NCBI RefSeq assembly: GCF_000003815.2
Contig: NC_049989.1
Location: 748,235-812,234 of the forward strand
Direction: 5' to 3'
DNA from: Branchiostoma floridae
Lineage: Eukaryota > Chordata > Leptocardii > Amphioxiformes > Branchiostomatidae
DNA: 64,000 nucleotides
Shown: in pieces, positions 21,401-27,971 of the stretch
How positions within the stretch are numbered: the first letter of the stretch is position 1
How the letters are laid out: each line of letters begins with the position of its first letter
Notes under the pieces: model-generated
What the model was told of the DNA's origin: nothing
Database searches by the model: none
What the model saw: only the letters and a program-made list of their open reading frames with translations
Program-made: the position numbers and the translations under genes

Positions 21401-24020
21401 TTGATGTAACTTACTAACTGTTACATTTCAACAAGTCATGTCAACGTTGATGATCTGTCGCTTCGTATGACAATGAGTGTCAATACTTAAGTATGAATGA
21501 GTACTCAAGTATGAATGCACAAAATGCCGCAAATTTGTTACAAGAACGTTGAAAAGATTCCCAAAAGTCTTGCATGGTAATGCCAGAAAGTGATATGATG
21601 ACCTCTGCAGTCTGATCGGCACTGCATATGCAGCACATCCCTTGTTATTCCTGTCACTTCAGTGCAAAGTCATGATATATTTTGAACCACATTCTCGATT
21701 CTTAAAGAGTCTGCTAGCCGTTTAAAGGGATAGAATGTAAAAAATAAAGTCACTGTTTTCGGTCATTTTTTTCTACATGATTATGACTTGTCTACCTTAT
21801 TACATCGCATGTCGAAGATGTCCTCTTAGCCCTTGCTAGCGGCTGGCTGGCAGAAACGATTGGTAAAAAGGTTAAACTTGGCTGTAAACTCGCTGGAAGA
21901 AATATGTCTGACTTGACGGTAGCTCTCGGCCGAAGCTGCCGTGATTAGCCCGGGGTATACGTAGTCATGTGACGGTGAGAGGTGAAATTCCCCGCTACCT
22001 CGCAAGACCACCATAATTAACTTCATTTCTTCACGATTCTATTCAGAACTGTTGACGAAAACTAACATGCCTCACTTCTGCATAATGAGACAATTAAAAG
22101 TTCTTCCAAAGTTATGGGTATGAGCTATGACAAATACAGCACCTTTCAAAATATGACTCCATTCATGATTTACTCACATGTCACAAGTGTGATATAAAAA
22201 TTATACCCTTCCGTCGTACCTTCGAAAACAAACTAAAAGCACAAGGCTGAACTCCAGGATACTGTGGCAAATCAAGGATGTTATGTGGGGCCCAGGCACT
22301 AGAAAGAGTACAGCGTAGAGCGGCAAGAGTGACCGTCAACGATTTCCGCAGGACCAGTAGCAGGGCTCGAATACTGTTTTCTGCATACCTGCACCAGACA
22401 AATTGTACCTGCACCACTCTGAATTTATGAAGTATGGATCATAGTAAATTGTTCAGGAATCATTGGCATTTTTTATTATATACTTTATAGCTGGTAAAGT
22501 CAATGCAGCTAATAACAATCCATATACAACTACATATGACATTATTGTATAAAACCCAGTATACAGTCCAGTGCAGGTAAGGTGCAGGTAGACAACAGAA
22601 ATACCTGCACTAACCTGCATAATTATGTAGGTGGTATTTCAAGCCCTGAGTAGTGTATCTGAAATGCTCACAAGCCTACAATGGCCACTCCTCGCTGAAA
22701 GAAGGAGAGACGCACGTCTAATCACTTTCTATAAAATTATGAATGGCATCACAAACATATCTCCAACCCAGTATATCTTAAACCAGCCCAACGCAGAACC
22801 AGAGGAAGCCACATGCTTAAATATCAGCAAGTTACATCCAAAAGGGACTGCTTCAGATTTTCCTTTTTCCCTCGCTTGCCCTAATCCGCACGCCATCCGC
22901 CCCCCTCCCCCAGCGATGCCCCAGCTGGTAGTTAGTGGGTAGCAAAAAAGAAGAAGATTGTAATCAAGGAGGTTATACCCTAACAGGGCTCGAAATACTG
23001 TAACAGTGGTGTTTAAGTACTGCCTATCGTCCTTGCCCAACGGCACTAGTGCTTTTGTGGCGACGGTGATAGCGTTCGTGATTTGTGATCTGCCGACCCC
23101 GGTTCGATTCCGGGTAGGGGGCATGTTGTTTCTTTCTGTTCTTACTCGCCCCTCTGGTTGTTTCACTGGTTCCCGTGCCGACCCTGTGAGTAACAGGCTA
23201 GCGGATGTGCCACACAGGGATGTCGAACTCGGAGATTCGAGGACGAATCTTGAAGAAAAGGGGGAGTAGTGTAACAGTGGTGTTTAAGTACTGCCTATCG
23301 TCCTTGCCCAACGGCACTAGTGCTTTTGTGGCGACGGTGATAGCGTTCGTGATTTGTGATCTGCCGACCCCGGTTCGATTCCGGGTAGGGGGCATGTTGT
23401 TTCTTTCTGTTCTTACTCGCCCCTCTGGTTGTTTCAATACCACCAGCATATGCTTAATGCACTAATAAATTGGAGCTATGCAGGTATTTCTGGTGTCTAT
23501 CTGCATCGAACCTGCACTGGTCCACATACTGGGTTTTAGTAGAGTATATATATACATAAATATTCTATGGTGTAGGTGCATGTGGATGGTTATTACTAGT
23601 AGTTACATTGACTGTTACCACCTACATTGTACTAACTTAAAAAGTATAAAACAATTTCAGTATGATCCATACTTCCTAAATTCAGAGTGGTGCGGGTAAA
23701 TTTTGTCTGGTGCAGATAATTTTCAACGCTGCCTGCACTAGTGCAGGTATGCAGAAAAAGTATTTCGAGCCCTGTGTACTGTACTCTACTCTATACTATA
23801 GACAAAATCTTTTGTATGTATCTTACAGTTCTAACGTTACCTTTGAAATTACATTTGGAACTTATCTGACAACAAAACTAGGTACTGCCCCACGACCTTG
23901 TGATGTTGCACATAGTGCCCGTGTGACTAGAGTGTTGTTCAGTGCCTGATTGTGGCAGGATTTACCGTATATCGGCCGCAGTCTTCTCTCGCTCACATCC
24001 ACATGGCCGCGGCCCGCCAT
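404..24020 (-). CDS. NAA25: NAA25, NatB auxiliary subunit (17 exons, 3' end outside window)
   Basis: NAA25 is the large non-catalytic subunit of the NatB N-terminal acetyltransferase. It pairs with the catalytic subunit NAA20 at the ribosome to acetylate nascent proteins starting Met-Asp/Glu/Asn/Gln. Seventeen minus-strand coding exons (23966-24020, 20094-20179, 19604-19742, 19000-19118, 9515-9695, 8159-8236, 7814-7925, 6539-6628, 6127-6302, 5544-5656, 5025-5229, 3917-4006, 3057-3167, 2032-2201, 1221-1268, 668-771, 404-456) have canonical GT-AG borders and agreeing phases. They total about 643 codons, roughly two thirds of the human protein. Diagnostic stretches are RRLRPIY, KNPYYFWSVMS, MFLPLAERMVEKM, GDKPCCF and KHIQQDT. 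The start codon follows the human pattern, with a MAGRGHV opening. No in-frame stop was seen. The intron between exons 4 and 5 (9696-18999) holds a large repeat block. The family call is strong from recalled similarity; exact exon ends are inferred. Confidence 0.93.
668..771 (-). CDS. NAA25: NAA25 exon 16
   Basis: 104 nt after a TGTTCCACAG acceptor. It encodes IPEIISFRERLNLSHNY and LAVERMLLDFI, aligning with human IPEFIAFRNRL and TERMLLDLL. The donor GTATTG is weaker than the others. Confidence 0.88.
1221..1268 (-). CDS. NAA25: NAA25 exon 15 (48 nt)
   Basis: A 16-codon exon with a TTTGCAG acceptor and a GTCAGT donor. It encodes TTEYIIAAYKYGSFHK, aligning with human SEYIIQAYKYGAFEK. It was found by similarity and splice sites; it is too short to stand out as an ORF. 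Confidence 0.9.
2032..2201 (-). CDS. NAA25: NAA25 exon 14
   Basis: 170 nt with a TTCAG acceptor and a GTAAGT donor. It encodes the segment with MEVKHIQQDTLGYF and FFSANHKD, matching human KHIQHDTIGYL and FFHSNQKD. Confidence 0.94.
3057..3167 (-). CDS. NAA25: NAA25 exon 13
   Basis: 111 nt with a TTTTTCAG acceptor and a GTAGGT donor. It encodes VMLEKGVACSPSNAQYKLIL and then KLYILLG. SPSNAQ is identical to human. Confidence 0.92.
3917..4006 (-). CDS. NAA25: NAA25 exon 12
   Basis: 90 nt with a TTTCAG acceptor and a GTACGC donor. It encodes DLLPTDVQPSDSYILMAVH. Phases agree on both sides. Confidence 0.85.
5025..5229 (-). CDS. NAA25: NAA25 exon 11
   Basis: 205 nt with a TTCCCAG acceptor and a GTGGGT donor. 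It encodes LGLPSDVKTMQRHICCVGLA and LMRRHQHGLQFG, aligning with the human LALPADIRALQQHLC and LMLRYQHGLEFG blocks. Confidence 0.93.
5500..5526. repeat. (AT)n microsatellite
   Basis: Alternating TA run in the intron between NAA25 exons 10 and 11. Confidence 0.8.
5544..5656 (-). CDS. NAA25: NAA25 exon 10
   Basis: 113 nt with a TTTACAG acceptor and a GTACAC donor. It encodes KEYFGKFGDKPCCFMDMRPY; GDKPCCF is identical to human. Confidence 0.94.
6024..6095. repeat. (AC)n tract plus end of AGTTCGG-family repeat
   Basis: An AC dinucleotide run is followed by TTTCATGGAGGTAAT. This is the same end found on the complete copy at 53950-55045, so it is a 3' fragment of that interspersed family. Confidence 0.6.
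6127..6302 (-). CDS. NAA25: NAA25 exon 9
   Basis: 176 nt with a TTTCAG acceptor and a GTACAT donor. It encodes AIAFVEERVADELKNGKRL, then RGPFLARMELLKRL, matching the conserved RGPHLAKLELIRRL stretch of the human protein. Confidence 0.93.
6539..6628 (-). CDS. NAA25: NAA25 exon 8
   Basis: 90 nt with a CTCTAG acceptor and a GTAGAT donor. It encodes PDNWLWYIHYFTSLFHLVD, equivalent to the human DDWQFYLTYFDSVFRLIE region. Confidence 0.9.
6765..6905 (+). repeat. 5' fragment of AGTTCGG-family repeat
   Basis: It contains AGTTCGGAGATCTCAT, CTCCATGAAATATAAAT and GGTCACAATGTTGA, all shared with the copies at 49140 and 53950. Noncoding, intronic in NAA25. Confidence 0.6.
7560..7757 (-). mobile_element. 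tRNA-derived SINE
   Basis: On the minus strand the head, near 7757, carries an A-box-like TAATCGGCAGCGCG and a B-box-like GAGTTCGAATC, typical of a tRNA-derived Pol III promoter. Downstream comes GGGAAAGGCACTTTACATG and GGTGTAAATGAGTA, a central motif common in SINEs of marine invertebrates (possibly the Nin-DC group; unverified). Related sequence may extend to about 7225. Confidence 0.7.
7814..7925 (-). CDS. NAA25: NAA25 exon 7
   Basis: 112 nt with a CTTCCAG acceptor and a GTAAGT donor. It encodes KLISEIELQSLMQAEMY and KYRKLLLTK. It matches the segment before the DDWQFYL block of human NAA25. Confidence 0.9.
8159..8236 (-). CDS. NAA25: NAA25 exon 6
   Basis: 78 nt with a TTTCAG acceptor and a GTAGTA donor. 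It encodes a TPR-like helix pair containing ILEKQKKYEEALEVV. Confidence 0.9.
9515..9695 (-). CDS. NAA25: NAA25 exon 5
   Basis: 181 nt with a TTTCAG acceptor and a GTGAGA donor. It encodes GMALYKVAPKNPYYFWSVMS and MFLPLAERMVEKM, the most recognisable NAA25 signature in the window. It ends in phase 1. Confidence 0.96.
9871..9954 (+). repeat. Left inverted repeat of 8.85-kb block
   Basis: An 84-bp segment beginning GAGGAATAACACGACGTGA. It aligns without gaps to the reverse complement of 18638-18721 with about 16 mismatches. It lies 175 bp from NAA25 exon 5. Confidence 0.8.
9975..10920. repeat. 97-bp GC-rich tandem satellite
   Basis: About eight well-conserved units run from 10185 to 10920, with degenerate units upstream from 9975. 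Each unit contains GAAGCCGGGGCCGGGGC, CCGCTCCGCCAGACTCG, TTCAATGCGGAGCC and CTTCAATTTTAACCGTG. One unit holds a 26-bp internal duplication (about 10406-10457) and one lacks 6 bp (near 10616). Apparent ORFs in all three plus frames arise because 97 is not a multiple of 3. Confidence 0.95.
10921..13349. other. Unannotated interior of the block
   Basis: No gene, RNA or known element recognised. Several AAGGAGCTCCTT-like palindromic motifs occur (about 11455-11485, 12083-12140, 13163). The stretch 12425-12590 resembles 41208-41345, indicating an interspersed repeat. Confidence 0.6.
12425..12590 (+). repeat. Interspersed repeat, copy 1
   Basis: It shares TGTGCATGTT, TGGTAAAGAAA, GGCAAGA.GGAG, GGGGTG.ATTCAC and AAAATTTAGC.GTCGAC with 41208-41345, in the same order and strand. 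Family unknown. Confidence 0.5.
13350..13620. repeat. 30-bp tandem repeat
   Basis: About nine units of a 30-bp motif built from TCTACATGTTGGAAACA and TCTACAAATTACA. Since 30 is divisible by 3, it creates a repetitive minus-strand frame that is not a gene. Confidence 0.95.
13637..13642 (-). terminator. Polyadenylation signal of orphan gene
   Basis: AATAAA on the minus strand, 9 bp after the stop codon of the basic-tail exon. Confidence 0.5.
13652..13730 (-). CDS. Orphan gene, terminal exon
   Basis: 79 nt: one base to finish the split Arg codon, 25 codons of very basic sequence (KKKKQRPVRSKKSPPKF), then TAA at 13652-13654. A polyadenylation signal AATAAA follows on the minus strand at 13637-13642. 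Confidence 0.65.
13652..15551 (-). CDS. Orphan Ser-rich nuclear-type protein gene (at least two exons)
   Basis: Exon 15004 to at most 15551 splices by a GTAGGA donor to a last exon 13652-13730 after a TTGTCTTCCAG acceptor; the AG|A junction keeps the frame. The predicted part is about 208 residues. An N-terminal block has RRLIPRWLNALRPDEK and KFWPADVAWPDKINSLKTPD, then a Ser/Thr/Pro-rich stretch (residues about 60-165), a PKRQKTKAT-type basic cluster and a Lys/Arg-rich tail ending TYKY. The basic segments suggest nuclear location or DNA binding; the W-P-x-D-V-x-W motif faintly recalls NRF1/EWG-type proteins (weak). An in-frame stop at 15552-15554 means an upstream exon is missing or the start is unclear. 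The intron holds a pogo-like MITE. Function unknown; it may belong to the surrounding inverted-repeat element. Confidence 0.6.
14051..14957. mobile_element. Pogo/Tc1-type MITE with TA target duplication
   Basis: The ends CAGTCAAACCTGTATTAGCG and its imperfect reverse complement at 14930-14957 are flanked by TA on both sides. The subterminal AGTGGCCAC and CGGCCAC motifs recur inverted. It lies in the intron of the orphan gene. No transposase frame. Confidence 0.8.
15004..15551 (-). CDS. Orphan gene, internal exon
   Basis: The minus frame is open from 15551 to the AAGAG|GTAGGA donor at 15004. Several AG acceptors lie near the upper edge (for example TCAGTAG), so the 5' border is uncertain. Base composition is markedly GC-rich compared with flanking introns, consistent with coding sequence. 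Confidence 0.6.
15828..16230. repeat. Direct repeat, copy A
   Basis: Shares a long alignment with 16593-16985, including CCCAGGGAATCCCA, CGATCGCTTGGCTAGAGCCTA, TTCCATCTGAATTT and TTCGGGAGTTTTCTTGG. The copies lie about 765 bp apart in the same orientation. Confidence 0.75.
16593..16985. repeat. Direct repeat, copy B
   Basis: Second copy of the segment at 15828-16230, diverged by substitutions and small indels. Equivalent frames are broken in both copies, so it is not coding. Confidence 0.75.
17642..17690. promoter_or_regulatory. Putative promoter: X-box plus NRF1 site
   Basis: GTTGCCTAGGTAAC (17642-17655) is a perfect RFX X-box palindrome. GCGCATGCG at 17671-17679 is an NRF1-type palindrome. 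Both lie 2 kb upstream (minus strand) of the orphan gene exon and could be its promoter; a plus-strand AG|GTATGA donor at 17833 leaves the other direction open. Motif-based inference. Confidence 0.4.
18503..18721. repeat. GC-rich hairpin at right end of the block
   Basis: Two arms (about 18503-18605 and 18630-18721) are inverted copies that share CACGAAACGTG and CGCTATCTTT.CACG. The outer arm is the right terminal inverted repeat. Weaker copies of the unit continue upstream to about 18350. Confidence 0.75.
19000..19118 (-). CDS. NAA25: NAA25 exon 4
   Basis: 119 nt with a TTTTAG acceptor and a GTAAGG donor. It encodes AVKKVPQSEEFLSHLFMAY and ends KKQQQ in phase 0. The next exon lies 9.3 kb away because a large repeat block sits in the intron. 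Confidence 0.92.
19604..19742 (-). CDS. NAA25: NAA25 exon 3
   Basis: 139 nt with a CCACAG acceptor and a GTAATA donor. It encodes ALKAIALLRSSRRQEALLLA and, further on, LQALTICYREMER, in line with the human TPR segment. Confidence 0.9.
20094..20179 (-). CDS. NAA25: NAA25 exon 2
   Basis: 86 nt after a CAAG acceptor. It completes the Asp codon split by intron 1 and encodes ALDANNNKKAIQEADKVL, the first TPR-like helix pair. It ends in phase 0 at GTTTGT. Confidence 0.88.
20995..21351. mobile_element. hAT-like MITE, copy 1 (5-bp TSD)
   Basis: Ends CAGGGCTCGAAATAC and its inverse TATTTCGAGCCCTG, flanked by a perfect 5-bp duplication CTCTG at 20990-20994 and 21352-21356. The internal sequence is related to copies at 22361 and 22984. 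Noncoding, in NAA25 intron 1. Confidence 0.85.
22206..22942 (+). pseudogene. LINE reverse-transcriptase C-terminal relic, split by a MITE
   Basis: Upstream of the MITE the plus strand reads ALERVQRRAARVTVNDF; downstream it reads LAERRRDARLITFYKIMNG. These are consecutive parts of the C-terminal region of LINE reverse transcriptases. The MITE at 22361-22648 sits between them, and its 5-bp duplication accounts for the break. The left part also has an in-frame stop; the right frame ends at 22942. Confidence 0.8.
22361..22648. mobile_element. hAT-like MITE, copy 2 (5-bp TSD)
   Basis: CAGGGCTCGAATAC and TATTTCAAGCCCTG ends with target duplication AGTAG at 22356-22360 and 22649-22653. Inserted into a LINE coding region. 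Confidence 0.88.
22999..23165 (+). repeat. 5' LTR of miniature element
   Basis: 167 bp, TG...CA, identical to 23270-23436. The tRNA-like module spans about 23056-23123, with the B-box at 23101-23111. Confidence 0.88.
23270..23436 (+). repeat. 3' LTR of miniature element
   Basis: 167 bp, identical to the 5' LTR, preceded by the polypurine tract. Confidence 0.88.
23966..24020 (-). CDS. NAA25: NAA25 exon 1 (start codon)
   Basis: The ATG lies at 24018-24020 in a YY1-like context, AAGATGGCGG, typical of housekeeping genes. It encodes 18 codons from MAGRGHV to RRLRPIY and ends in phase 1 at a GTAAAT donor. It matches the human N-terminus, where DRRLRPIYD follows a short leader. Confidence 0.88.
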
Positions 24021-24110
24021 CTTGGAGCGCTCTGTGAGTGTGAACAGACTTCTGGGGAGGGGGGCAGAAGTCCGCTACACGGAACCTGACATCAGGTTCT
24101 GTGTTTTTGG
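24000..24110 (-). promoter_or_regulatory. NAA25 promoter-proximal CpG-rich region
   Basis: The start codon sits in a GC-rich patch with CGCGGCC and a YY1-type AAGATGGCGG element overlapping the ATG. No TATA box is visible. This is the pattern of a TATA-less housekeeping promoter; the start of transcription is not determined. Confidence 0.5.
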
Positions 24111-26199
24111 GCCGGAACGATTAACACCGTCTCTATGCTGTTACCACAATCCACTTCTTAGCGGCAGAAGGCCAGGGGACGCTCAGAATTTCATTTCAAA
24201 ACCTTTTTCCCTTTGCAGCATGACCTGTTCTTCTCCGCACAAGCGGCAGGTGTCGCTGAAACGGACCTGATCAGACCCGGAAGTGACCACAGGGTCAGGT
24301 CAGGTCAGGGGTCCGTGCCTAATTTACATATATGGGAACATTACAAGCACCCATCTAACCGTGTGAGAGGTTCGTCGAGTGGCGATTAGTCCATGTGGCT
24401 GCTGCCTGTGACGGGAAACAGAAAATATGGAGATAGAAGCAGGTGTGAACGTAATTTAGGTCTCGATGTAGATAAATATGAAACATATTGTTCCCTCCGT
24501 AAAACGGAGGGTTTGTTTTCACTGCTGTATACATGTTGTGGGTCAGAGGGACGTTTGTCAGCATGATAACCGAGAGAATGCATGGATGGATTGTTTGTCA
24601 CCAGGGTAGGTTTTGACACGACAAAGGAATGGAATGACCAGTACGAATTACGGTTTGGGAGGGCGCTCTAGCGGTGTGTTATGGTTCTGTAGCAGAACTT
24701 CCGGTTTTGATATTTTTTGTTTTGTACTTGCTATTAAATGGTCTTGATTTTTCAGTGGTAACGTTAAGTACGTAAAAAGGATAACGTTTAGTAAGGTGTG
24801 TGAGTTTTGGGGTTTGCTTAAAAGGCTGGGCTGTCTACTAGGCCAGCAGCGTTCCCGCCAGGCATACGTCTTTACGTCTTTGGACGCATTTTTTTCTGGA
24901 AAGACGCACTCGGCTCGGCTGAATGTGTCCATAATAAAATCTGAAAGAAAGTCTGACCTGTACCACCAGTGTACAAAATGTATCTGGAATCTTTAAAGAA
25001 ATAAGTCTTTATAAGAAGGAATCCTACCTTTACAATTTATACTTCAAATTCTTCACTTTCCGGTCATCCTAGTAGTGTGGGCATGGGGCGGAGCGGGGCA
25101 CGTTTTACAACTAGCGGACCCATGTGCGACACACCCAGCCACGCGCCAGTCTGAGCTGTCCGTTGCCTAATGTAATTGTTTGTAGTCCGTGAAATACATC
25201 TGACAGTCAGCATTCTTTAACACTCGAAGATATCTTATGCAGATTTTATATTCTGATATTAACATGATACTTACTTGTCCTAGCTCATTTTCACGTATTT
25301 GTTAAAGATTTGTGGGTAATACTAGTATTGAACAAACAAACTGTTCTGCGCGAGTGCTGCACATCTCAACAAAAGTTCTCACGCTGTGGGCAGTTGATTG
25401 GCAGTCGGTATCTTTGACAAGCCGCCGGCGCCAAGCAGTCTAGATTGGCCACCAGGTCCAAATCCAATCATCTTAATAACCAATCACCGTTTGATAAATG
25501 TAATGTTACACTCTGTCATTGGTCACCGGGAAAAAAGCAAAAGTTACCGAGTACTAGCGCACGTGACGTTGGTAGCCACCTGTGTCGTCTGGAAACTTCA
25601 GTTTCTTCCCTAGCTGCTTACAATTTACTATTAAAGTTTCCCCATTTATCCAAGTTTAAAAGACGGTGCGCAGTAAATAAGTGAAGAATCCAAAACTATA
25701 CACTTTATTTCTTATTTACAAATTTCTTTTGTTTCAAAAAGACGTTTCAAAAAGACAAAATTTGCGACAGAAAAGGGGCCGCAATATTGTTGTCAAGCGT
25801 CGATCAAGTCGGTTGTGCACTTAAGCGTTGGCCTGCGTGGCACATGGCGCGGCAGGCCCCCCTCCCCAGACGGACCGTCGATCGCAGCGCCCAGCACGTT
25901 GGGACGTCTTTCTGGCTACTGCTTCAAGGCTACACCGGCACTGATCACTGCCAAAGAGGCAGCAGATCGTCCTCCTTCGAGTAATGTATAACGTTCTTGG
26001 TCTATTTAAAAAGAAATCCAGCCAAAGATTTCACGCCGAAAACGGGGTTACCTGAGGTCGCAGGAAACAAACGCACGCTCGTGGAAAATGACGGCAATAC
26101 CTTGTAAAACCCCACCGATTCGAAAAATTTGAGTAAAATGATTGGGCAAAATAAAAAAAAACAGAAAGTGTGATGGCGCCGTTATCTTATCGTCTCGGA

Positions 26200-26660
26200 A
26201 AACTATTTAATGCAGGAGGTCGCAACATCGATCGCACGAGGTAGACATTTTTTTAATACAATGACGGAAAAAAGTTGGCAGAATTTTTCCATGGGTTGAC
26301 GAACTGGCTAGAGCCCTGTTTCGAAGCATCAAAAATCCAAAATTTTCATATAGACATGTCTGGACAAATAATACCCGGGCCAGATCACGGGAGGCTGATT
26401 CCCTCTGCTTATAGCTTTTTTTAATATAACGTATTTTGATGAAGAGGGTGGTCGTCGATAACTGAAAATGGGAGTAAAAGAGGCAACCGACATCCAATCT
26501 CAAGTGCATGATTATCCTCTCAAATTGCAGGAAATTGTGTTCTAGAGGGTTTGAAAATCCAAATTTTCCCGGGGGAGCATGCCCCCGGACCCCCCTACAA
26601 TGCGAGCGCCTGCGGCGCTCATTACGCCCCACCCGAATACTAGTAATTGGACGCATACTT
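26200..26660. mobile_element. Decayed hAT-like element fragments
   Basis: GCTAGAGCCCTG at 26307-26318 is the inverse of the CAGGGCTCTAGC end seen at 33885. Next to it lies CCCGGGGGAGCATGCCCCCG and GCGAGCGCCTGCGGCGCTC, sequence of a type common in hAT-type elements across invertebrates. A related minus-strand piece occurs at about 46120-46280. Confidence 0.5.
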
Positions 26661-27017
26661 TCAAGAACCTGGTGGGAACGCTGCAGGCCAGGCTACCTGG
26701 CCTGGCTATTATGTCAGGCTACCCAGATCCCCCCATTCATAGCCCTATCATATGGCATTCAGCCAAAATAGCTGATTGACAGGCATGGTGATTGCTAAGT
26801 ACTTTCAAACACTGCCAGTGACCCGAGGTTGGCCTGTCCACCAAAATTAATGCGTGCGCTGATGTCATTCATAAAATTTACTTGCTATGGCCTTACCAGG
26901 ATGTCCAACCTTCATTGATATATGAAAGTTTTTATCTATTCTATATAACATTACTCATTACCTGCATGTATGCAGGTATGGTTTTCACGGGCGTGGGAAA
27001 ATTTGGAAGCTGGGGAT

Positions 27018-27620
27018 TTAGGGCGCTGTATCTCAAGAACGGATGGTGCGAGCACGACGATTTTTGGTACGTGGGTTGGGGGTGGTGGCCTGACACTCAG
27101 GTTTGATTTTGGGCCTCCTGGCGCTTGAACTTGACATTGCAGGTGGCATTTTTGGTGTTTTGGGGGCACTTTTGGCGCTGTGTGTCCGGAACGATATGCA
27201 CCATTGCGACGATTTTTGGTGCATGGGTGGGAAGTTGTTGCCTGTTGCCTAGGATTGACTTTGGGCCTTGTCGCGTTTGAACTTGACGCGGCAGGTCTAA
27301 TTTTGTGTCCAGGAGGGGTGTTTCCGGAGTTATATCTTCTGAACGGTTGGTGCGGGCGCAATGATATTTGGCACATGTGTCGGCGGTGGCTGAATAATGC
27401 TCAATTTTGATTTTGGCGCCCTTGGTGCTTGAACTTGACATTTTAGGTTACCTTTTGTGCGGGCACGGGGCGTGCGCTGTATCTCCGGAACGCAAGGTGC
27501 CATTGTGTTGCTATTTGGTACGTGAGTTGTTGGTGGTGTCCTGGTGGTGAGGTTTGATTTTGGGCCTGCTAGTGCTTGAACTTGATACTGTATAGGTTGA
27601 CCCTGTTTTGGTGTGGTTGG
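27018..27620. repeat. Diverged ~150-bp tandem repeat, four units
   Basis: Each unit has a CGCTGTATCTC-like start, GGTGCGAGCACGACGATTTT-like and GGTACGTG motifs, then TTGATTTTGGGCC and GCTTGAACTTGACA. The units differ by many substitutions, so the array is old. Confidence 0.7.
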
Positions 27621-27893
27621 GGCATCCTCCCAATATCTGCTTGGTTCTGAAAACAGATTACGGTTGGGTGTAGAACCATCATCTGGCCTGGGGCAACCTT
27701 CAATGTATCAGGTTACTTTGTATCCCCTGTCTTAGTGGCACTGACCGTGTGCCAGATGACGGGAGTGTACCAGATGATATATCTGTTGGTCAGGTATAAT
27801 TGGAGTTTGCTTATTACTCTTTGTGGTGTTTCTAGAGCTGTATAGTACTGAGTTTAAAGTTCTGGTACAAGTTCCTTTACCCTGTTGGCAATC

Positions 27894-27971
27894 ATGGTTG
27901 AACTTAAACAGAAGAAGATGCAATTTCATAATGTGGAGGAGAACTGTATAGAGCGTGGGCATAAGAGAAAG
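27894..27971 (+). other. Possible first exon or upstream ORF of TADA2A
   Basis: An ATG opens 26 codons ending at a strong AAAG|GTATGTG donor, about 1 kb before the first certain TADA2A exon. The predicted peptide does not resemble the TADA2A N-terminus. Its phase (0) does not fit the exon at 28980, which needs phase 1. It may be a noncoding 5' exon or unrelated. Confidence 0.25.

Larger units (their letters stand above)
22999..23436 (+). mobile_element. Miniature LTR retrotransposon (TRIM-like) with tRNA-like LTRs
   Basis: Two 167-bp direct repeats (22999-23165 and 23270-23436) are identical. Each begins TGTAACAG and ends TTTCA. A primer-binding-like TGGTTCCCGTGCCG starts one base after the left LTR at 23167; its complement would end in CCA. 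A polypurine AAGAAAAGGGGGAG (23253-23266) lies directly before the right LTR. Flanks are a 4-bp duplication ATAC (22995-22998 and 23437-23440). The 104-bp interior cannot code. Each LTR contains CCCGGTTCGATTCCGGG, a perfect 5-bp stem/7-nt loop T-arm and Pol III B-box. Identical LTRs imply a recent insertion. Confidence 0.88.
22984..23774. mobile_element. hAT-like MITE, copy 3, hosting a miniature LTR element
   Basis: CAGGGCTCGAAATAC at the left end and GTATTTCGAGCCCTG at the right end. The first 15 bp are separated from the rest by the 438-bp LTR element at 22999-23436. No flanking duplication was found for this copy. Confidence 0.8.
24111..27893. other. Intergenic region between NAA25 and TADA2A
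   Basis: No coding gene recognised. It holds decayed hAT-like sequence (about 26200-26660), a four-unit diverged tandem repeat (27018-27620) and several CpG-bearing patches near 25080 and 25800. The first exon of TADA2A may lie here or just downstream. Confidence 0.5.

Noticed and set aside
23020-23130. Functional tRNA gene
   Set aside because: The T-arm is perfect, but the acceptor stem cannot pair (no complement of TAGGGGG upstream) and the same sequence lies in both LTRs.
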